A DNA stretch of 30,162 bases, taken from a virus. A program made the translations under genes and the position numbers. Where the stretch lies: positions 1 through 30,162 of IMG/VR virus record IMGVR_UViG_3300034072_001335; one strand, given 5' to 3'. The notes under the pieces were generated by a model. It saw only the letters and a list, made by a program, of their open reading frames with translations, did no database searches and was not told the origin of the DNA. Shown here one piece after another: positions 6,491 to 15,570 of this stretch. Position 1 is the stretch's first letter. Each line of letters starts with the position of its first letter.

Positions 6491-7920
6491 CGGATCACCT
6501 CCAGCGTGGCTGTGTCATACAACAAATCATCGGTAATGCGGGTGATCACCGCACGTTGGCCAGCGGTGAAATAGCGCGGGTACTCAATGGTCACGGTCTG
6601 TCCTAAGTCCAGGTTAAAAGGGGCAGTAAATGCCGATAGCTCGTAGACATGGCGAGGAACTGCGACCCATGCGGCGCGGCGTGCGGCCTCAGTTGCTGCA
6701 TCGGACTGCAGCACAATTAAGGTGCTGTCTGTAAGGGTCGTTGCATCAGGGTGGTCCACAACAACAGTCGGGTTCTCCAGGGTGATGCTGCTTTCTTCTT
6801 TTTCATAGGCTGTGGCCAAGGCGGGTGTGGTTTCACGGACCGAACCTGCCAGACCATCGGCTTGTGGCGTCCAGTTCCTGCGATACCCAAGCGTCACGGC
6901 TTTGGCTGGCACAATACGGCGACGTGGCCACAAGGTATCGTCCTCAATGGTGTCTGCACTCACTCCTTGCGTGGGTTCGCCGACACCGTTAAACCAATGC
7001 CACTGAAGCTGGCCAGTGCGACTGTAAAACCAGGCTGCGCCGACACTGACACTAATTTCGTCCAGGGCATCTGATAACGTGGTTTCATCGCTGATGTAGT
7101 AGCCAAGCATATAGGTAGGCAAGCTGGATAACTGAGCAGGTTCTGCCAGGCTAAACCGTGCGGTCAGGTAGCTAATCATATGGGCCGCCGTGTGAAGCCA
7201 GAGGCCCGCTGGCTTGGCTCCGTCCACATCCGCCGTCACACGGCCTTTGGCGTTGTTGGTCAGTGTAAAGGTGCCGGATGCCAGGTTCGCGGTGAACGGG
7301 ATGGACACACCATTTTCACGTACTGCCGTAATAGCATGAATAGCGCCATCGTGGACCTGATAGGTTTTGGTCGCGTCATCTATAAGTACAGGCGATACAT
7401 TAAAGCAGCGGCCCAGGCAAATCGGCACGGGCTGGCCAGCATTCGGGCCTACAGTTATCAGCGTGCTTTGCAGCTTCTGGCGCAATAACGCAGAAGGGTC
7501 TCGCAAGGTCAACTGGGCCGTGTCGTAACTGGTTGCAGTCAACGCTTCAGCAACCGCACTTATCACAACGCCAAACTGAGTGAGCGGCCAGCGGGCATCG
7601 CCACACCGGATCACCACAGGCAATCCGCCGACCGTCGCGAATTCGATGAATGACTCCAGCTCGTCATCCATAAAGAACTCAATGCTACTTTGCGCCGTGG
7701 TGCTAAAACCCGTAAAAAGTTCTGTCAGTTCACGGCCCCAGCTGCCTACAGACAAAATCGTATCAGGATACGGGGTCAGCGCCGGAACATCGTCAGGCGC
7801 TGAACGATAAGGATGCGTTGAACGGCGAATAGTCCGAAGCACACCGCTTTGGCGCACCTGAAACTCGACAACATAGCAGCGGTCCAGACCTGGCGTTTTA
7901 ATCCACTCTGAAAAGGTCAT
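6487..7920 (-). CDS. Tail tip/baseplate-hub-like protein after the tape measure
   Basis: This 477-residue protein is encoded directly downstream of the tape measure gene, with a one-base overlap at 7920. That is where siphoviruses encode the distal tail, hub and tail tip proteins. The sequence is beta-rich with a C-terminal part (about 415-477: LDLGQTVTIEYPRYF, AVITRITDDL) resembling a tail-hub barrel that closes the tube. No enzymatic motif was seen. The role is inferred from position. Confidence 0.6.
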   Translation of the reverse strand: MTFSEWIKTPGLDRCYVVEFQVRQSGVLRTIRRSTHPYRSAPDDVPALTPYPDTILSVGSWGRELTELFTGFSTTAQSSIEFFMDDELESFIEFATVGGLPVVIRCGDARWPLTQFGVVISAVAEALTATSYDTAQLTLRDPSALLRQKLQSTLITVGPNAGQPVPICLGRCFNVSPVLIDDATKTYQVHDGAIHAITAVRENGVSIPFTANLASGTFTLTNNAKGRVTADVDGAKPAGLWLHTAAHMISYLTARFSLAEPAQLSSLPTYMLGYYISDETTLSDALDEISVSVGAAWFYSRTGQLQWHWFNGVGEPTQGVSADTIEDDTLWPRRRIVPAKAVTLGYRRNWTPQADGLAGSVRETTPALATAYEKEESSITLENPTVVVDHPDATTLTDSTLIVLQSDAATEAARRAAWVAVPRHVYELSAFTAPFNLDLGQTVTIEYPRYFTAGQRAVITRITDDLLYDTATLEVIR

Positions 7921-10900
7921 CAGGCACGCCTCATGGTTTCATACATCAGCTGTTGGGTGCGCTGCAGCTCGCTTTGCAGTATGCGGTTCTGCTGCTCCGC
8001 TTTGGCCGTTGCCGCAGAGGATTGTTGCAGCTGCTGTTGCAGCAATTCGTTGGTGCGCTCCAGGATCGGATTGGTCACAGGTTCACCTACGTAAACGGGC
8101 TCAGTGCCGCTAATGGGGGATACAGGGGCTGGCTGGACTACAACGGGCGGAATAACCACGGGCGGTGGTGTCACCACAACCACTGGCGCAGGCATGGCCG
8201 CTATTGCATCTGCAATCGACTGCATGCCGCCATTGAGGGCATGGATGGCGCTGATTTGTTTCTCTGCAGAGGCCAGCAGATCCTTTTTCGCGCTTTCAAA
8301 GCTGGCTGTCAGTTTATCCATCTCCTGCGCCTGCTCAGCGCGGACTTTTGCATCCAAGTCCGACAGCAGCAACTGCAGCTGCTCCAGCTCGCTAATAGCC
8401 GCCGCTTGTAGCTCTGCATCCAGTTTCTGATACGCCAGCACTTCGCCTGGCACAGTGGGTGCAGCCCCAATGGAACTGCCAAACGAGCGATACGCCGCCT
8501 GAACCTGTGCAAAAATTGCGGCATACTCACTGCTGCCACTGGCCAGATAGTCCTGAGCCAATCCCAGATAGGTCGAGCCTACGGATTCGAGTTGCTTGGC
8601 CGCATCAGCGTCACCGCCTCTGGCCTTGCTCAGTAAGTCGTTAAACTGCTTTTGCGCTTCAGTAAACTGCTCGCCCATTTTCGCCGGACTTAACTCGGAC
8701 AATAGCAGTGCATCTGCAGCGCTCGACAGCTGTTTTGCCGCATCTTTTAAGGCGTTGTATGACGCTAAATCTGCATCGTAACGCTCTTTTGCTGCAGCAC
8801 TGAGCGTTTGGTGTGCAGCCATCTCTGCCGTGTAGCGGTCCACGATCGCTTGCTGCAATTGGCCAATGGTGTTGATTTGGTCGAGCACTGAGCCTTTACC
8901 GAGCTCGGAGCGCAAACCACCCACCAGATTCTTCTGGTAGCCCACTTCATCCCAGCCCGCCATTTGTCGGCGAATACCGAGCACGGACGCGCTAATGCTC
9001 TTGCTGGTGGTGGCAATACTGTCGGTTAAATTCTTATAGGTAGACTGCAGCTCACTGACGGCACGGTCATGTTCGCTGGTCAGCGTCTGCAGGCGCTGTG
9101 CGGTGTCTTCGTTAATAGACTCCAGCTCTGCGGCAATCAGGTCAGCCCGTTTACGGGCATAGAGTCGTTCCAGTAAGGTGGTGTCTGCACCGAATTCTGC
9201 CGCCTCTGCGATTTGTGCGTCATACCAGGATTTTAACTCTACCAGGCTGCGCTGAAATGGACTCATATCAAGCCTTGCCAGCTCATCACTTATCGATTGC
9301 GTCCATGACTCCAGCTCTTTTGCCTGCTGCTCCGCCTTGTCATAAAACTGATCCATCGCTTCATTGAGTTTCATCATGGCCGCAAACATCTGCTGGCCAG
9401 ACTCGGTGGTTAAATCCAGACCACTGACAAACTGCTTGAACGCATCGCGGTTGGCAGGAAGTGCGACACCAAGGCTGGCAAATTGCTGCTGGACCTGCTT
9501 GGTCAGAAACGCCATTTGCTCCTGTTCGCTGTAGAACTCGGTGAAATAGTCACTGGTTGCCGTGCTGAACTCTTCAATACCGCCCATCAACTCGATAAGC
9601 GTCTGGGCGACATCGATTTCCAGCGCTTTGGTCATGCCGTTAAAGCGGCTCAGAGCAAGGCCCAGACTATCCATTGCGCCGTTGAATACGGACTGTTCCT
9701 GCGCCACACGGATAAGCGTGTCATACAAGCCTTCACCCATGTGCTGAAACTCAGCAATACCTGGCACCAGGTATTTCACCATCAAGTCGCCTTGCTGGGA
9801 AAAAATGGCCTGCAGCTCTTCTTCGATTTCATCGCCGCTCAAATCTTTAAATGACACATTCGGCAGCTGGATCACAAAGTTCTCTAACGACTTGGTGGTC
9901 TCTAATCCCAAGAGCTTTACAGAGTCCGTGACACTGGTGCCGATGAAGCTAAAAATACGGCCAAATTCGGCTTTGATGTCATCATCCAGCGATTTGTAAG
10001 AGGTTTCCTCGTAGGTCTTTTTACTCAACCCGAAGGCTTTTTTCTTGGTGACTTTGATGGTGTCGTACAGCGTTGCATTGACAAGGCCGGTACTTAAAAT
10101 GTCGCCCAGCTCCTGTGCCGCAAAACTAATGCCGCTATCGACCAGCTCTTTTTTAGTCGAGCCAAAAAGGCCACCCAGTACTTTGTTGGTAATGCCGGAT
10201 AGCAGCCCGCCCAGCATGTTATCCACAGCAGCACCTATGACACCGCCAAGCACAAGCGCTGCCGCTTTATCTCCCAGTTGCAGGTTGTAATCTTTGCCAA
10301 GTTCGCCCTCGTAATTGGCTTCATCAAAGCGGCCATAGTTGGCCACCAGATTGACGGCCAGATTTTTAATCCCTGCAGACAATTCACGAATGGCCGTGTT
10401 GATACTTCGAAGCTCTGCATACTGGTCCAGCTCCAACGATTCGATGCGCTCTACACTGTTGGCAATCGATTCAGATTTCGCTGAGCTATCACCCAGCACG
10501 GTGCCAGTGCCCTGTGATTCCTGGCGACTTGTAGAACTTGTACCACTTGCTGAAGAGCCGCCACTGAATGCAAATCCTAATCCAGCCATCACGGCCATCA
10601 TGGCGGCAATGCGGCCAAAAGCGGTGTAGGGATCACCACTTCCCTGATTCGTAATTGCGGCGATGGCATTGGCTGCTGCTTTTTTAAGGGCTAATGCGGT
10701 TTCGATGGCGGCAAAGGTCGTTTCCATCCGGTGCAGTACCTGACGGCCTTTGCTGTTTTCGCTAAACATCTTGCTGGCAGCGCCTGTTAAGGTGGCATAA
10801 CCACCAATCTGCATACGCAGCTGGTCCTCCATCAAGGAGCGTTCTACGGCATCAGCTTTCTCCAGGGCTTTGGTGCGACGGGCCGGATCCGTTTCCTTTT

Positions 10901-13490
10901 CCGCTTTCTTGCGTGCTTCAGACAGGGTGAGAAACTTCTTAGTAAATTCGTCCTGCTGCTCTGCCATGTTGGCAAACTGGTCAGCGACAGAGCCAAAGGC
11001 GTCCACCAGAGCATTGCCTGCAGCACCGCCCGCATCGCCGATTTGAGTCAGGCCGTCCAGTACGTCGTCATAGGTGCCGTCTGTTAAATACTTGCGTACA
11101 TCAAGCTGCTCGTTCAGTTGTCGCTGACGGTCTATCTCTAGATCAAGCTGAGTGATGACAGCCGGATCTGTGACCTTGAGCGCTCGGATCATCTTTTGCA
11201 GCTGATACTCAGATTCACCGTGTTCCAGGCGAATTTGCAGCAGTTCGTTTTCATTCTTTAATGCATTGAGGGCATCGTCTTCACTCTTTACCTGGTTGAG
11301 TTCGCGCTGCAGCACTACCAAGGATTGCAGGGACGCCAGCTGTTTTGGATCCGTGATTTTCTGGCTAGAGACCGCTTTGGCCAGCTCATACTCTTGTTCA
11401 CCTAACTGCACTCGGATCTGCTGCAGGCGGACTTCTTCGGTCAGGCCCGCTAAGTACTTGTCGTTTGTGGACAGCTGAGCAGCAGCGTCCGCTGCTTTCA
11501 TCCAGGCGCGGATAGAAGCTTCTGCATCGACGGGTAGTTTGGTTGCCTCTTTAAACGTGGCTTTAAACAGCTCTAAATCAACACCGTTTAAGGCTCTGCC
11601 CTGGGCATCAATGGCCTGAGCGTTCAGCATCTGAGTGTTGTAGAGTTTTAATAACGATTCGTTTAAGGCATCGGCTTTGGCTTTGTCGTCGTTGATGCCA
11701 GACTGTGCTGGGTTGACCACCGTATCCAGCTGCTTGTTGGCTGTGACCAATGCGTCCTGCTGCATCTTGGCGGACTTGATCTTCGCCTCTAAATTCACGA
11801 TTTTTTGCACAGCAACGTCGTAGTGACGCCACTGGGTTTCAGAGCGTGGTGTGCCTATGGCGTCCATTTGTTTTTTCGCGTTGGCCAGTTGCCGCTCTAG
11901 TGCTGCCAAATCAGCGTTTACATCGCTGAGCTGCGCCAGGTTCTCTGCAATTTTCGCAGAGGCAGACTCTTTGCCGACGTCTTTAAAGCCACCTGCAGCA
12001 TCGCCCAGGGCTTTTGCCATCAGCTGTGCTTTTTGCTCGGCTTCACTGGAGCTGCTGGCAAATTCATAAATTCCCCAGGCGGCCAGAGCAGCTAAACCTA
12101 CCGGACCGCCAATTAAGGCGAGTGCGCCTCTGGCCGCGCCTGCGCTTGCGGTCAGAACACTAAAAGACCTCGCCGCATTCATGTTGGCTGCGACGGTCAG
12201 ATTAGTCATGGTGGCTGCGTTATAGACTGTTGCCGTCGTAGCCACCTGAACAGTGCGATAGCTGTTCAGCCAGCCCGTCAGCGCCTGATAGCCTGCGCCC
12301 ACACTGGCTAAACCAATGCCATATTTACTCAGGATCACCAACGCCGCACCGCCGCCCGCGATAGCAAGCAATGCCGCAATCGAGTTGTTTAACTCGGATG
12401 CATCCATACCATCCAATGTTTCACTGATGCTCACCAGAGTGTTCGCCCACACAGAGGTGACGCCAGAGGCTTCATCCAGTCTTGCCAGGGCTGCTGAGAT
12501 TGCATTGTCGACCATCACACTGGCGCGGCCCATGCTCACAGGCATGGCTGCAAACTCTTTAGATATTTCAGGCAACTGAGCCAGGATGGATTTGAGCACA
12601 TCATCAGACAGCAGCTTTCCTTCGAGCACTAATTTGCGCAGATCGCCAAGGCCCAGCTCGTTGTCTGATTTGCCAATATCGTCCATCCCTTTACCAATGC
12701 GGACCGCAAGTTCAGGGATGTTTTCCAGAATGGAGTTGAATTCTTCCGCACGTAAAATGCCACCCGATAAGCCCTGGCTCAGCTGCAATAGGCCGTTTTC
12801 CATCGCCTGGTTGCTGGAGCCACCAATGACACCGAGCTTTTGAACGGTGTCGGTAAAATCCAGCATCTGCTCGTTGGTGGCTTTTAAGTCCTTGCGACTG
12901 GAACTTAAGCGCTGGAATAGCTCGACAGTTGGCGCAAGGGCTGCGCCATTCTCCTGTGCAATGGCATACATGCGGGCGCTGACCTGGTTATAGTCGCCAG
13001 TCTCTTTGGTGGCCGTTTTAATGCGCTGCTGCAGCACGTTAAAATCATCAGCTTGCTGAGCTAAACCACGCACCTGTTCAAAGGCTGCAAAGCCCGCATA
13101 AAGGGCCGCACTGACACCGACCAACGTCAACATTTGGCCGCGCACATGGTTTAAATCAACATCGTTTTGCTTGAGGGACTGGGACAGCGATTTGCTGCCA
13201 GTCGCTGCCTGATCAAAACCACGACCAGCGGCGTTACTTGCACCTGCAGAGCGCGCTAAGTCGTTCACCACCCGCTGCAGATGCTGATTTTGCTCTTTTA
13301 AATGCTTAGACAATACATCGCTGCTATCCGATGCATTGTCTAAGCCTTTACCTGCGGACTGCCCAGCCGATTGAATGCGGTCCAGGCTATCCGCTGCCTT
13401 GTTGCTGCTCTGGACAATAGTCGATAAGTCTTTGACGACCACCTGGCCGCCTTCCGTCGTTAACTTGATCGCTAATGTTAAGTCATTCAT
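7920..13490 (-). CDS. Tail tape measure protein
   Basis: With 1856 residues this is the longest gene in the window. It sets tail length and is packed inside the tail tube, later helping DNA entry. Residues about 140-345 match the conserved tape measure N-terminal domain, with FNVLQQRIKTATKETGDYNQ and GLSGGILRAEEFNSILENIP. Most of the rest is helical and coiled-coil. Hydrophobic segments lie at about 370-390 and 450-475, with further Ala/Gly-rich ones near 975-1000. The C-terminus has a proline/valine-rich linker (PPPVVIPPVVV) and ends in a Gln-rich coiled coil. At roughly 1.5 angstrom per residue the tail would approach 280 nm if the protein is not trimmed. The gene follows the G/GT chaperones, as is usual in siphoviruses. 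Confidence 0.93.
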   Translation of the reverse strand: MNDLTLAIKLTTEGGQVVVKDLSTIVQSSNKAADSLDRIQSAGQSAGKGLDNASDSSDVLSKHLKEQNQHLQRVVNDLARSAGASNAAGRGFDQAATGSKSLSQSLKQNDVDLNHVRGQMLTLVGVSAALYAGFAAFEQVRGLAQQADDFNVLQQRIKTATKETGDYNQVSARMYAIAQENGAALAPTVELFQRLSSSRKDLKATNEQMLDFTDTVQKLGVIGGSSNQAMENGLLQLSQGLSGGILRAEEFNSILENIPELAVRIGKGMDDIGKSDNELGLGDLRKLVLEGKLLSDDVLKSILAQLPEISKEFAAMPVSMGRASVMVDNAISAALARLDEASGVTSVWANTLVSISETLDGMDASELNNSIAALLAIAGGGAALVILSKYGIGLASVGAGYQALTGWLNSYRTVQVATTATVYNAATMTNLTVAANMNAARSFSVLTASAGAARGALALIGGPVGLAALAAWGIYEFASSSSEAEQKAQLMAKALGDAAGGFKDVGKESASAKIAENLAQLSDVNADLAALERQLANAKKQMDAIGTPRSETQWRHYDVAVQKIVNLEAKIKSAKMQQDALVTANKQLDTVVNPAQSGINDDKAKADALNESLLKLYNTQMLNAQAIDAQGRALNGVDLELFKATFKEATKLPVDAEASIRAWMKAADAAAQLSTNDKYLAGLTEEVRLQQIRVQLGEQEYELAKAVSSQKITDPKQLASLQSLVVLQRELNQVKSEDDALNALKNENELLQIRLEHGESEYQLQKMIRALKVTDPAVITQLDLEIDRQRQLNEQLDVRKYLTDGTYDDVLDGLTQIGDAGGAAGNALVDAFGSVADQFANMAEQQDEFTKKFLTLSEARKKAEKETDPARRTKALEKADAVERSLMEDQLRMQIGGYATLTGAASKMFSENSKGRQVLHRMETTFAAIETALALKKAAANAIAAITNQGSGDPYTAFGRIAAMMAVMAGLGFAFSGGSSASGTSSTSRQESQGTGTVLGDSSAKSESIANSVERIESLELDQYAELRSINTAIRELSAGIKNLAVNLVANYGRFDEANYEGELGKDYNLQLGDKAAALVLGGVIGAAVDNMLGGLLSGITNKVLGGLFGSTKKELVDSGISFAAQELGDILSTGLVNATLYDTIKVTKKKAFGLSKKTYEETSYKSLDDDIKAEFGRIFSFIGTSVTDSVKLLGLETTKSLENFVIQLPNVSFKDLSGDEIEEELQAIFSQQGDLMVKYLVPGIAEFQHMGEGLYDTLIRVAQEQSVFNGAMDSLGLALSRFNGMTKALEIDVAQTLIELMGGIEEFSTATSDYFTEFYSEQEQMAFLTKQVQQQFASLGVALPANRDAFKQFVSGLDLTTESGQQMFAAMMKLNEAMDQFYDKAEQQAKELESWTQSISDELARLDMSPFQRSLVELKSWYDAQIAEAAEFGADTTLLERLYARKRADLIAAELESINEDTAQRLQTLTSEHDRAVSELQSTYKNLTDSIATTSKSISASVLGIRRQMAGWDEVGYQKNLVGGLRSELGKGSVLDQINTIGQLQQAIVDRYTAEMAAHQTLSAAAKERYDADLASYNALKDAAKQLSSAADALLLSELSPAKMGEQFTEAQKQFNDLLSKARGGDADAAKQLESVGSTYLGLAQDYLASGSSEYAAIFAQVQAAYRSFGSSIGAAPTVPGEVLAYQKLDAELQAAAISELEQLQLLLSDLDAKVRAEQAQEMDKLTASFESAKKDLLASAEKQISAIHALNGGMQSIADAIAAMPAPVVVVTPPPVVIPPVVVQPAPVSPISGTEPVYVGEPVTNPILERTNELLQQQLQQSSAATAKAEQQNRILQSELQRTQQLMYETMRRA

Positions 13491-13522
13491 ACTGCGGAAA
13501 ATCCCGTTGTAAGGTACTGAAA

Positions 13523-13600
13523 ATGAATTTATTAATTGCTGCGGCTGTGGTGGTTGGGTTGTGTATGGCGGCGTTTCTGGTCTGGTTTTTTAAACGCTAA
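13523..13600 (+). CDS. Possible 25-residue single-TM peptide on the opposite strand
   Basis: A plus-strand reading frame starts ATG at 13523 after an AAGGT box (13511-13515) and ends TAA at 13598-13600. The peptide is almost entirely hydrophobic (IAAAVVVGLCMAAFLVW) and ends FFKR, which fits one membrane helix. It fills the unusually long gap between the tape measure gene and the GT chaperone reading frame, and its stop overlaps the stop of the latter. It is too short for statistical support and may be chance. Confidence 0.25.
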   Translation: MNLLIAAAVVVGLCMAAFLVWFFKR

Positions 13601-13962
13601 TCCTCAGACCGCCATACGTTCAGTGCAGTGGCTTCCATCCGCTGCAGTCCTTCCCACACCAGATTTTGTTCTTCAGAATTCAACAGGCGATACTCCGGCA
13701 TTTTTGAGGCCCGGACATCGACCGCCTGATAATTCAGGCCCGTCCTGACTCCGGCCATTCCGGCGTACACCCACTGCGTAGCACACGCAAAAAAGACCTG
13801 GACTGTGATTTGATTCGCGGGCTGGACCTCCGGTAGTCCGCTTTCTTTTGTCACTATCTGGTCAATCAGGGCTTGAGGTGCGCCCAACTTCTGCATGCGC
13901 TCTTTGACCGCATCGCTTTTGCTCTCTGCACCTCCAGCCCACCAGCTGGCTACGGCTTCGAG
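13597..13962 (-). CDS. Tail assembly chaperone T-part (DUF1799-like), made as a -1 frameshift fusion
   Basis: The C-terminal 121 codons of the GT fusion. The sequence FFACATQWVYAGMAGVRTGL followed by NYQA fits the DUF1799 family of phage proteins, which sit between the tail tube and tape measure genes. Although an ATG exists at 13896, the frame is open back to the slippery site at 13962-13968 and encodes KKLEAVASWWAGGAESKSD, so the product is most probably made only by frameshifting from the upstream gene. The predicted fusion is about 264 residues. Chaperones of this type coat the tape measure protein during tail tube assembly and are absent from the virion. Confidence 0.75.
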   Translation of the reverse strand, partial: LEAVASWWAGGAESKSDAVKERMQKLGAPQALIDQIVTKESGLPEVQPANQITVQVFFACATQWVYAGMAGVRTGLNYQAVDVRASKMPEYRLLNSEEQNLVWEGLQRMEATALNVWRSED

Positions 13963-14390
13963 TTTTTTGCTAATACATCGCTGTTACGGGCGTTTTTGTA
14001 GGACTCTTCCACCGCATCGCGGATTTCTTTGACGCTCAGCAGGTCATCAATCAGCGCTGGGGAACTGGCTATCGGCTGACCGTCATCACCTAAAAACGGG
14101 TAGTCATAAGAGACATGCTTGGCGATACCCACCAGGCACTGTTTAAGGTTCTGACGAACCTCATCAATGATTTGTGCATGGGTCGTGTTCGGATCTTTGC
14201 GCAGGTTCTCAATCTTTTCTAAGTGGGCGCGGATCTCTTCATCGGGAAGCGCACGAAACTCACCGACAAAGGTCAATGTGTCCGTTTTTAATGTGCCATC
14301 GGCATTGAGTTCATCACTTGCGAAAAAGGCAGTGACTGGAGCTTTAAAGCGGCGGTCTTTTAATGCAGATATTTTAATTTGGATGCTCAT
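13950..14390 (-). CDS. Tail assembly chaperone G-part
   Basis: This 146-residue protein is encoded just before the tape measure gene and upstream of the DUF1799-like frame. It starts with MSIQIKISALKDRRFKAPV and is rich in charged helices (FRALPDEEIRAHLEKIENLR). A good ribosome binding site (GAGGT) precedes the ATG at 14390. The last codons GCA AAA AAC TCG AAG CCG TAG contain the slippery heptamer A AAA AAC in the right phase. The equivalent lambda proteins G and GT act together in tail assembly. Confidence 0.8.
   Translation of the reverse strand: MSIQIKISALKDRRFKAPVTAFFASDELNADGTLKTDTLTFVGEFRALPDEEIRAHLEKIENLRKDPNTTHAQIIDEVRQNLKQCLVGIAKHVSYDYPFLGDDGQPIASSPALIDDLLSVKEIRDAVEESYKNARNSDVLAKNSKP
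13962..13968 (-). promoter_or_regulatory. Slippery heptamer A_AAA_AAC for -1 programmed frameshift
   Basis: Read on the minus strand and in the phase of the G chaperone, the site is A AAA AAC, the most efficient type of -1 slip site in bacteria. Only four sense codons remain before the frame-0 stop at 13950-13952. About 12 bases downstream a short stem (CCAGC/GCTGG) could form as a stimulator. The new frame continues directly into the DUF1799-like protein. Confidence 0.85.
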
Positions 14391-14467
14391 AGTTACCTCT
14401 GTTTAAACGGGTTTTAAAATAGGTGTAAAGGGGGGACGTCCTTGTCCGGTTATCCTGGTGAACGGTG

Positions 14468-15418
14468 CTATTTGGTGACGAAGGTATGGCCGCTGTTTTT
14501 GGTCAACGGCACAATGGTCAGCTTTAAATCAAGGTACAAACGGCCATCCCGCTTTTGACGGCTTGGCGCTGTGGCCAGCTGCAGATTGGGAATATCGACC
14601 AGGAAAATCTCGCCGACAGAAGCAGTTTTTCCTTGCTGGAATACCAGAGGTCCTTGATCCCCTTTTTTGGCTTTGCTCCAGTAGTTGATGGTCGTTGGAT
14701 CCGGCTCAACAATGGAAATGTCCACACTACCGACCACATCGGTTTTGACGATTTCTTCCTGATTGGTCACATGCATATGGCCAACAGTAAAGCCTGGCGT
14801 GACAGTCATTGTGGACATACCGACAGGTGCACCGAACAACGTCATGGTCTGCACATTATTTGCGGCCGTGTGCAGAGGGACGGTTAAGCCTGACCAATCC
14901 ACATTAGGGTAAGCACCTGCAGGAACCGGATCGTTATCCAGGCCCATCGCGGTAAATTCCCAATAGGCCAATGCGCCTACCTTCGCCACAAACTTGCAGG
15001 ACATCCGCACCCCCGTCAGCTTGTGCAGTACGCCGTTTACACCACCGACGTAGTACCAAAGGGTGCCGTGCTCCAGCGATTCACTGACAGGGCTGTAGGT
15101 CACTTCGGTGACGCTGATGTCTTCGCGATGGCCAGCAGCTCGAAGAAGCGGACCATACACAGGCGGCGTATCCGGCTCACCATCTGCAGAGCCACGCAAA
15201 TAGCATTTGAACGTAATTTGCTGATAACCGCCGACAATTTTTGAGGCAGATGCACCATCAAAGCCTTTGGATTCGTTGGTTTGCTCTGTCTGCAGTTCAG
15301 GCGAGTAATTCAAGTCAGCTGCAGGGATAGCGTGCACCGCAGTTAACGCCTGCGCTGAGCCATACACACCAGGATTGAGCTGGAATAAAATAAACTCTTC
15401 TTTATCTGATAATGACAT
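14468..15418 (-). CDS. Major tail tube protein
   Basis: This 316-residue, beta-rich protein without membrane segments is encoded between the tail terminator/connector genes and the G/GT chaperones, which is the fixed place of the siphovirus tail tube gene. The second half includes a domain with repeated beta strands (VDISIVEPDPTTINYWSK, RLYLDLKLTIVPL). The gene overlaps the stop of the 49-residue gene upstream by one base. It is likely the most abundant tail protein. The assignment is by position and size rather than by a sequence motif. Confidence 0.75.
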   Translation of the reverse strand: MSLSDKEEFILFQLNPGVYGSAQALTAVHAIPAADLNYSPELQTEQTNESKGFDGASASKIVGGYQQITFKCYLRGSADGEPDTPPVYGPLLRAAGHREDISVTEVTYSPVSESLEHGTLWYYVGGVNGVLHKLTGVRMSCKFVAKVGALAYWEFTAMGLDNDPVPAGAYPNVDWSGLTVPLHTAANNVQTMTLFGAPVGMSTMTVTPGFTVGHMHVTNQEEIVKTDVVGSVDISIVEPDPTTINYWSKAKKGDQGPLVFQQGKTASVGEIFLVDIPNLQLATAPSRQKRDGRLYLDLKLTIVPLTKNSGHTFVTK

Positions 15419-15567
15419 TAGCCATTACTCCCTTTGTCTTGGACTGCTGCTTTGGCCGCAGGCTTTGCCGCTTTGGCTTTTGCTTTCGCAGCCTGGTATT
15501 CATCTTTGGTGACGTCTTTGCCATCAATCACAAAGCTGCTGCCACCGGTATGTTTTTTGGTATTCAT
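15418..15567 (-). CDS. 49-residue lysine/alanine-rich phage protein
   Basis: A short gene between the tail terminator-like gene and the tail tube gene, reading MNTKKHTGGSSFVIDGKDVT followed by KDEYQAAKAKAKAAKPA and ending in DKGSNG. Its stop TAA overlaps the ATG of the tail tube gene (TAATG), and its ATG lies three bases after the stop of the gene at 15571. The first half contains a likely beta hairpin with the IDGKDVT motif; the second half is a basic Ala/Lys helix. The tight packing supports translation. The function is unknown. Confidence 0.7.
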   Translation of the reverse strand: MNTKKHTGGSSFVIDGKDVTKDEYQAAKAKAKAAKPAAKAAVQDKGSNG

Positions 15568-15570
15568 TGC

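Noticed and set aside
9483-9854. Long plus-strand frame inside the tape measure gene
   Set aside because: It is the reverse-strand shadow of a strongly supported coding region, as are the other plus-strand frames in the structural genes.
13894-13896. ATG as an independent start for the DUF1799-like gene
   Set aside because: The frame is open and protein-like upstream to an in-phase slippery site, which makes frameshift expression far more likely.
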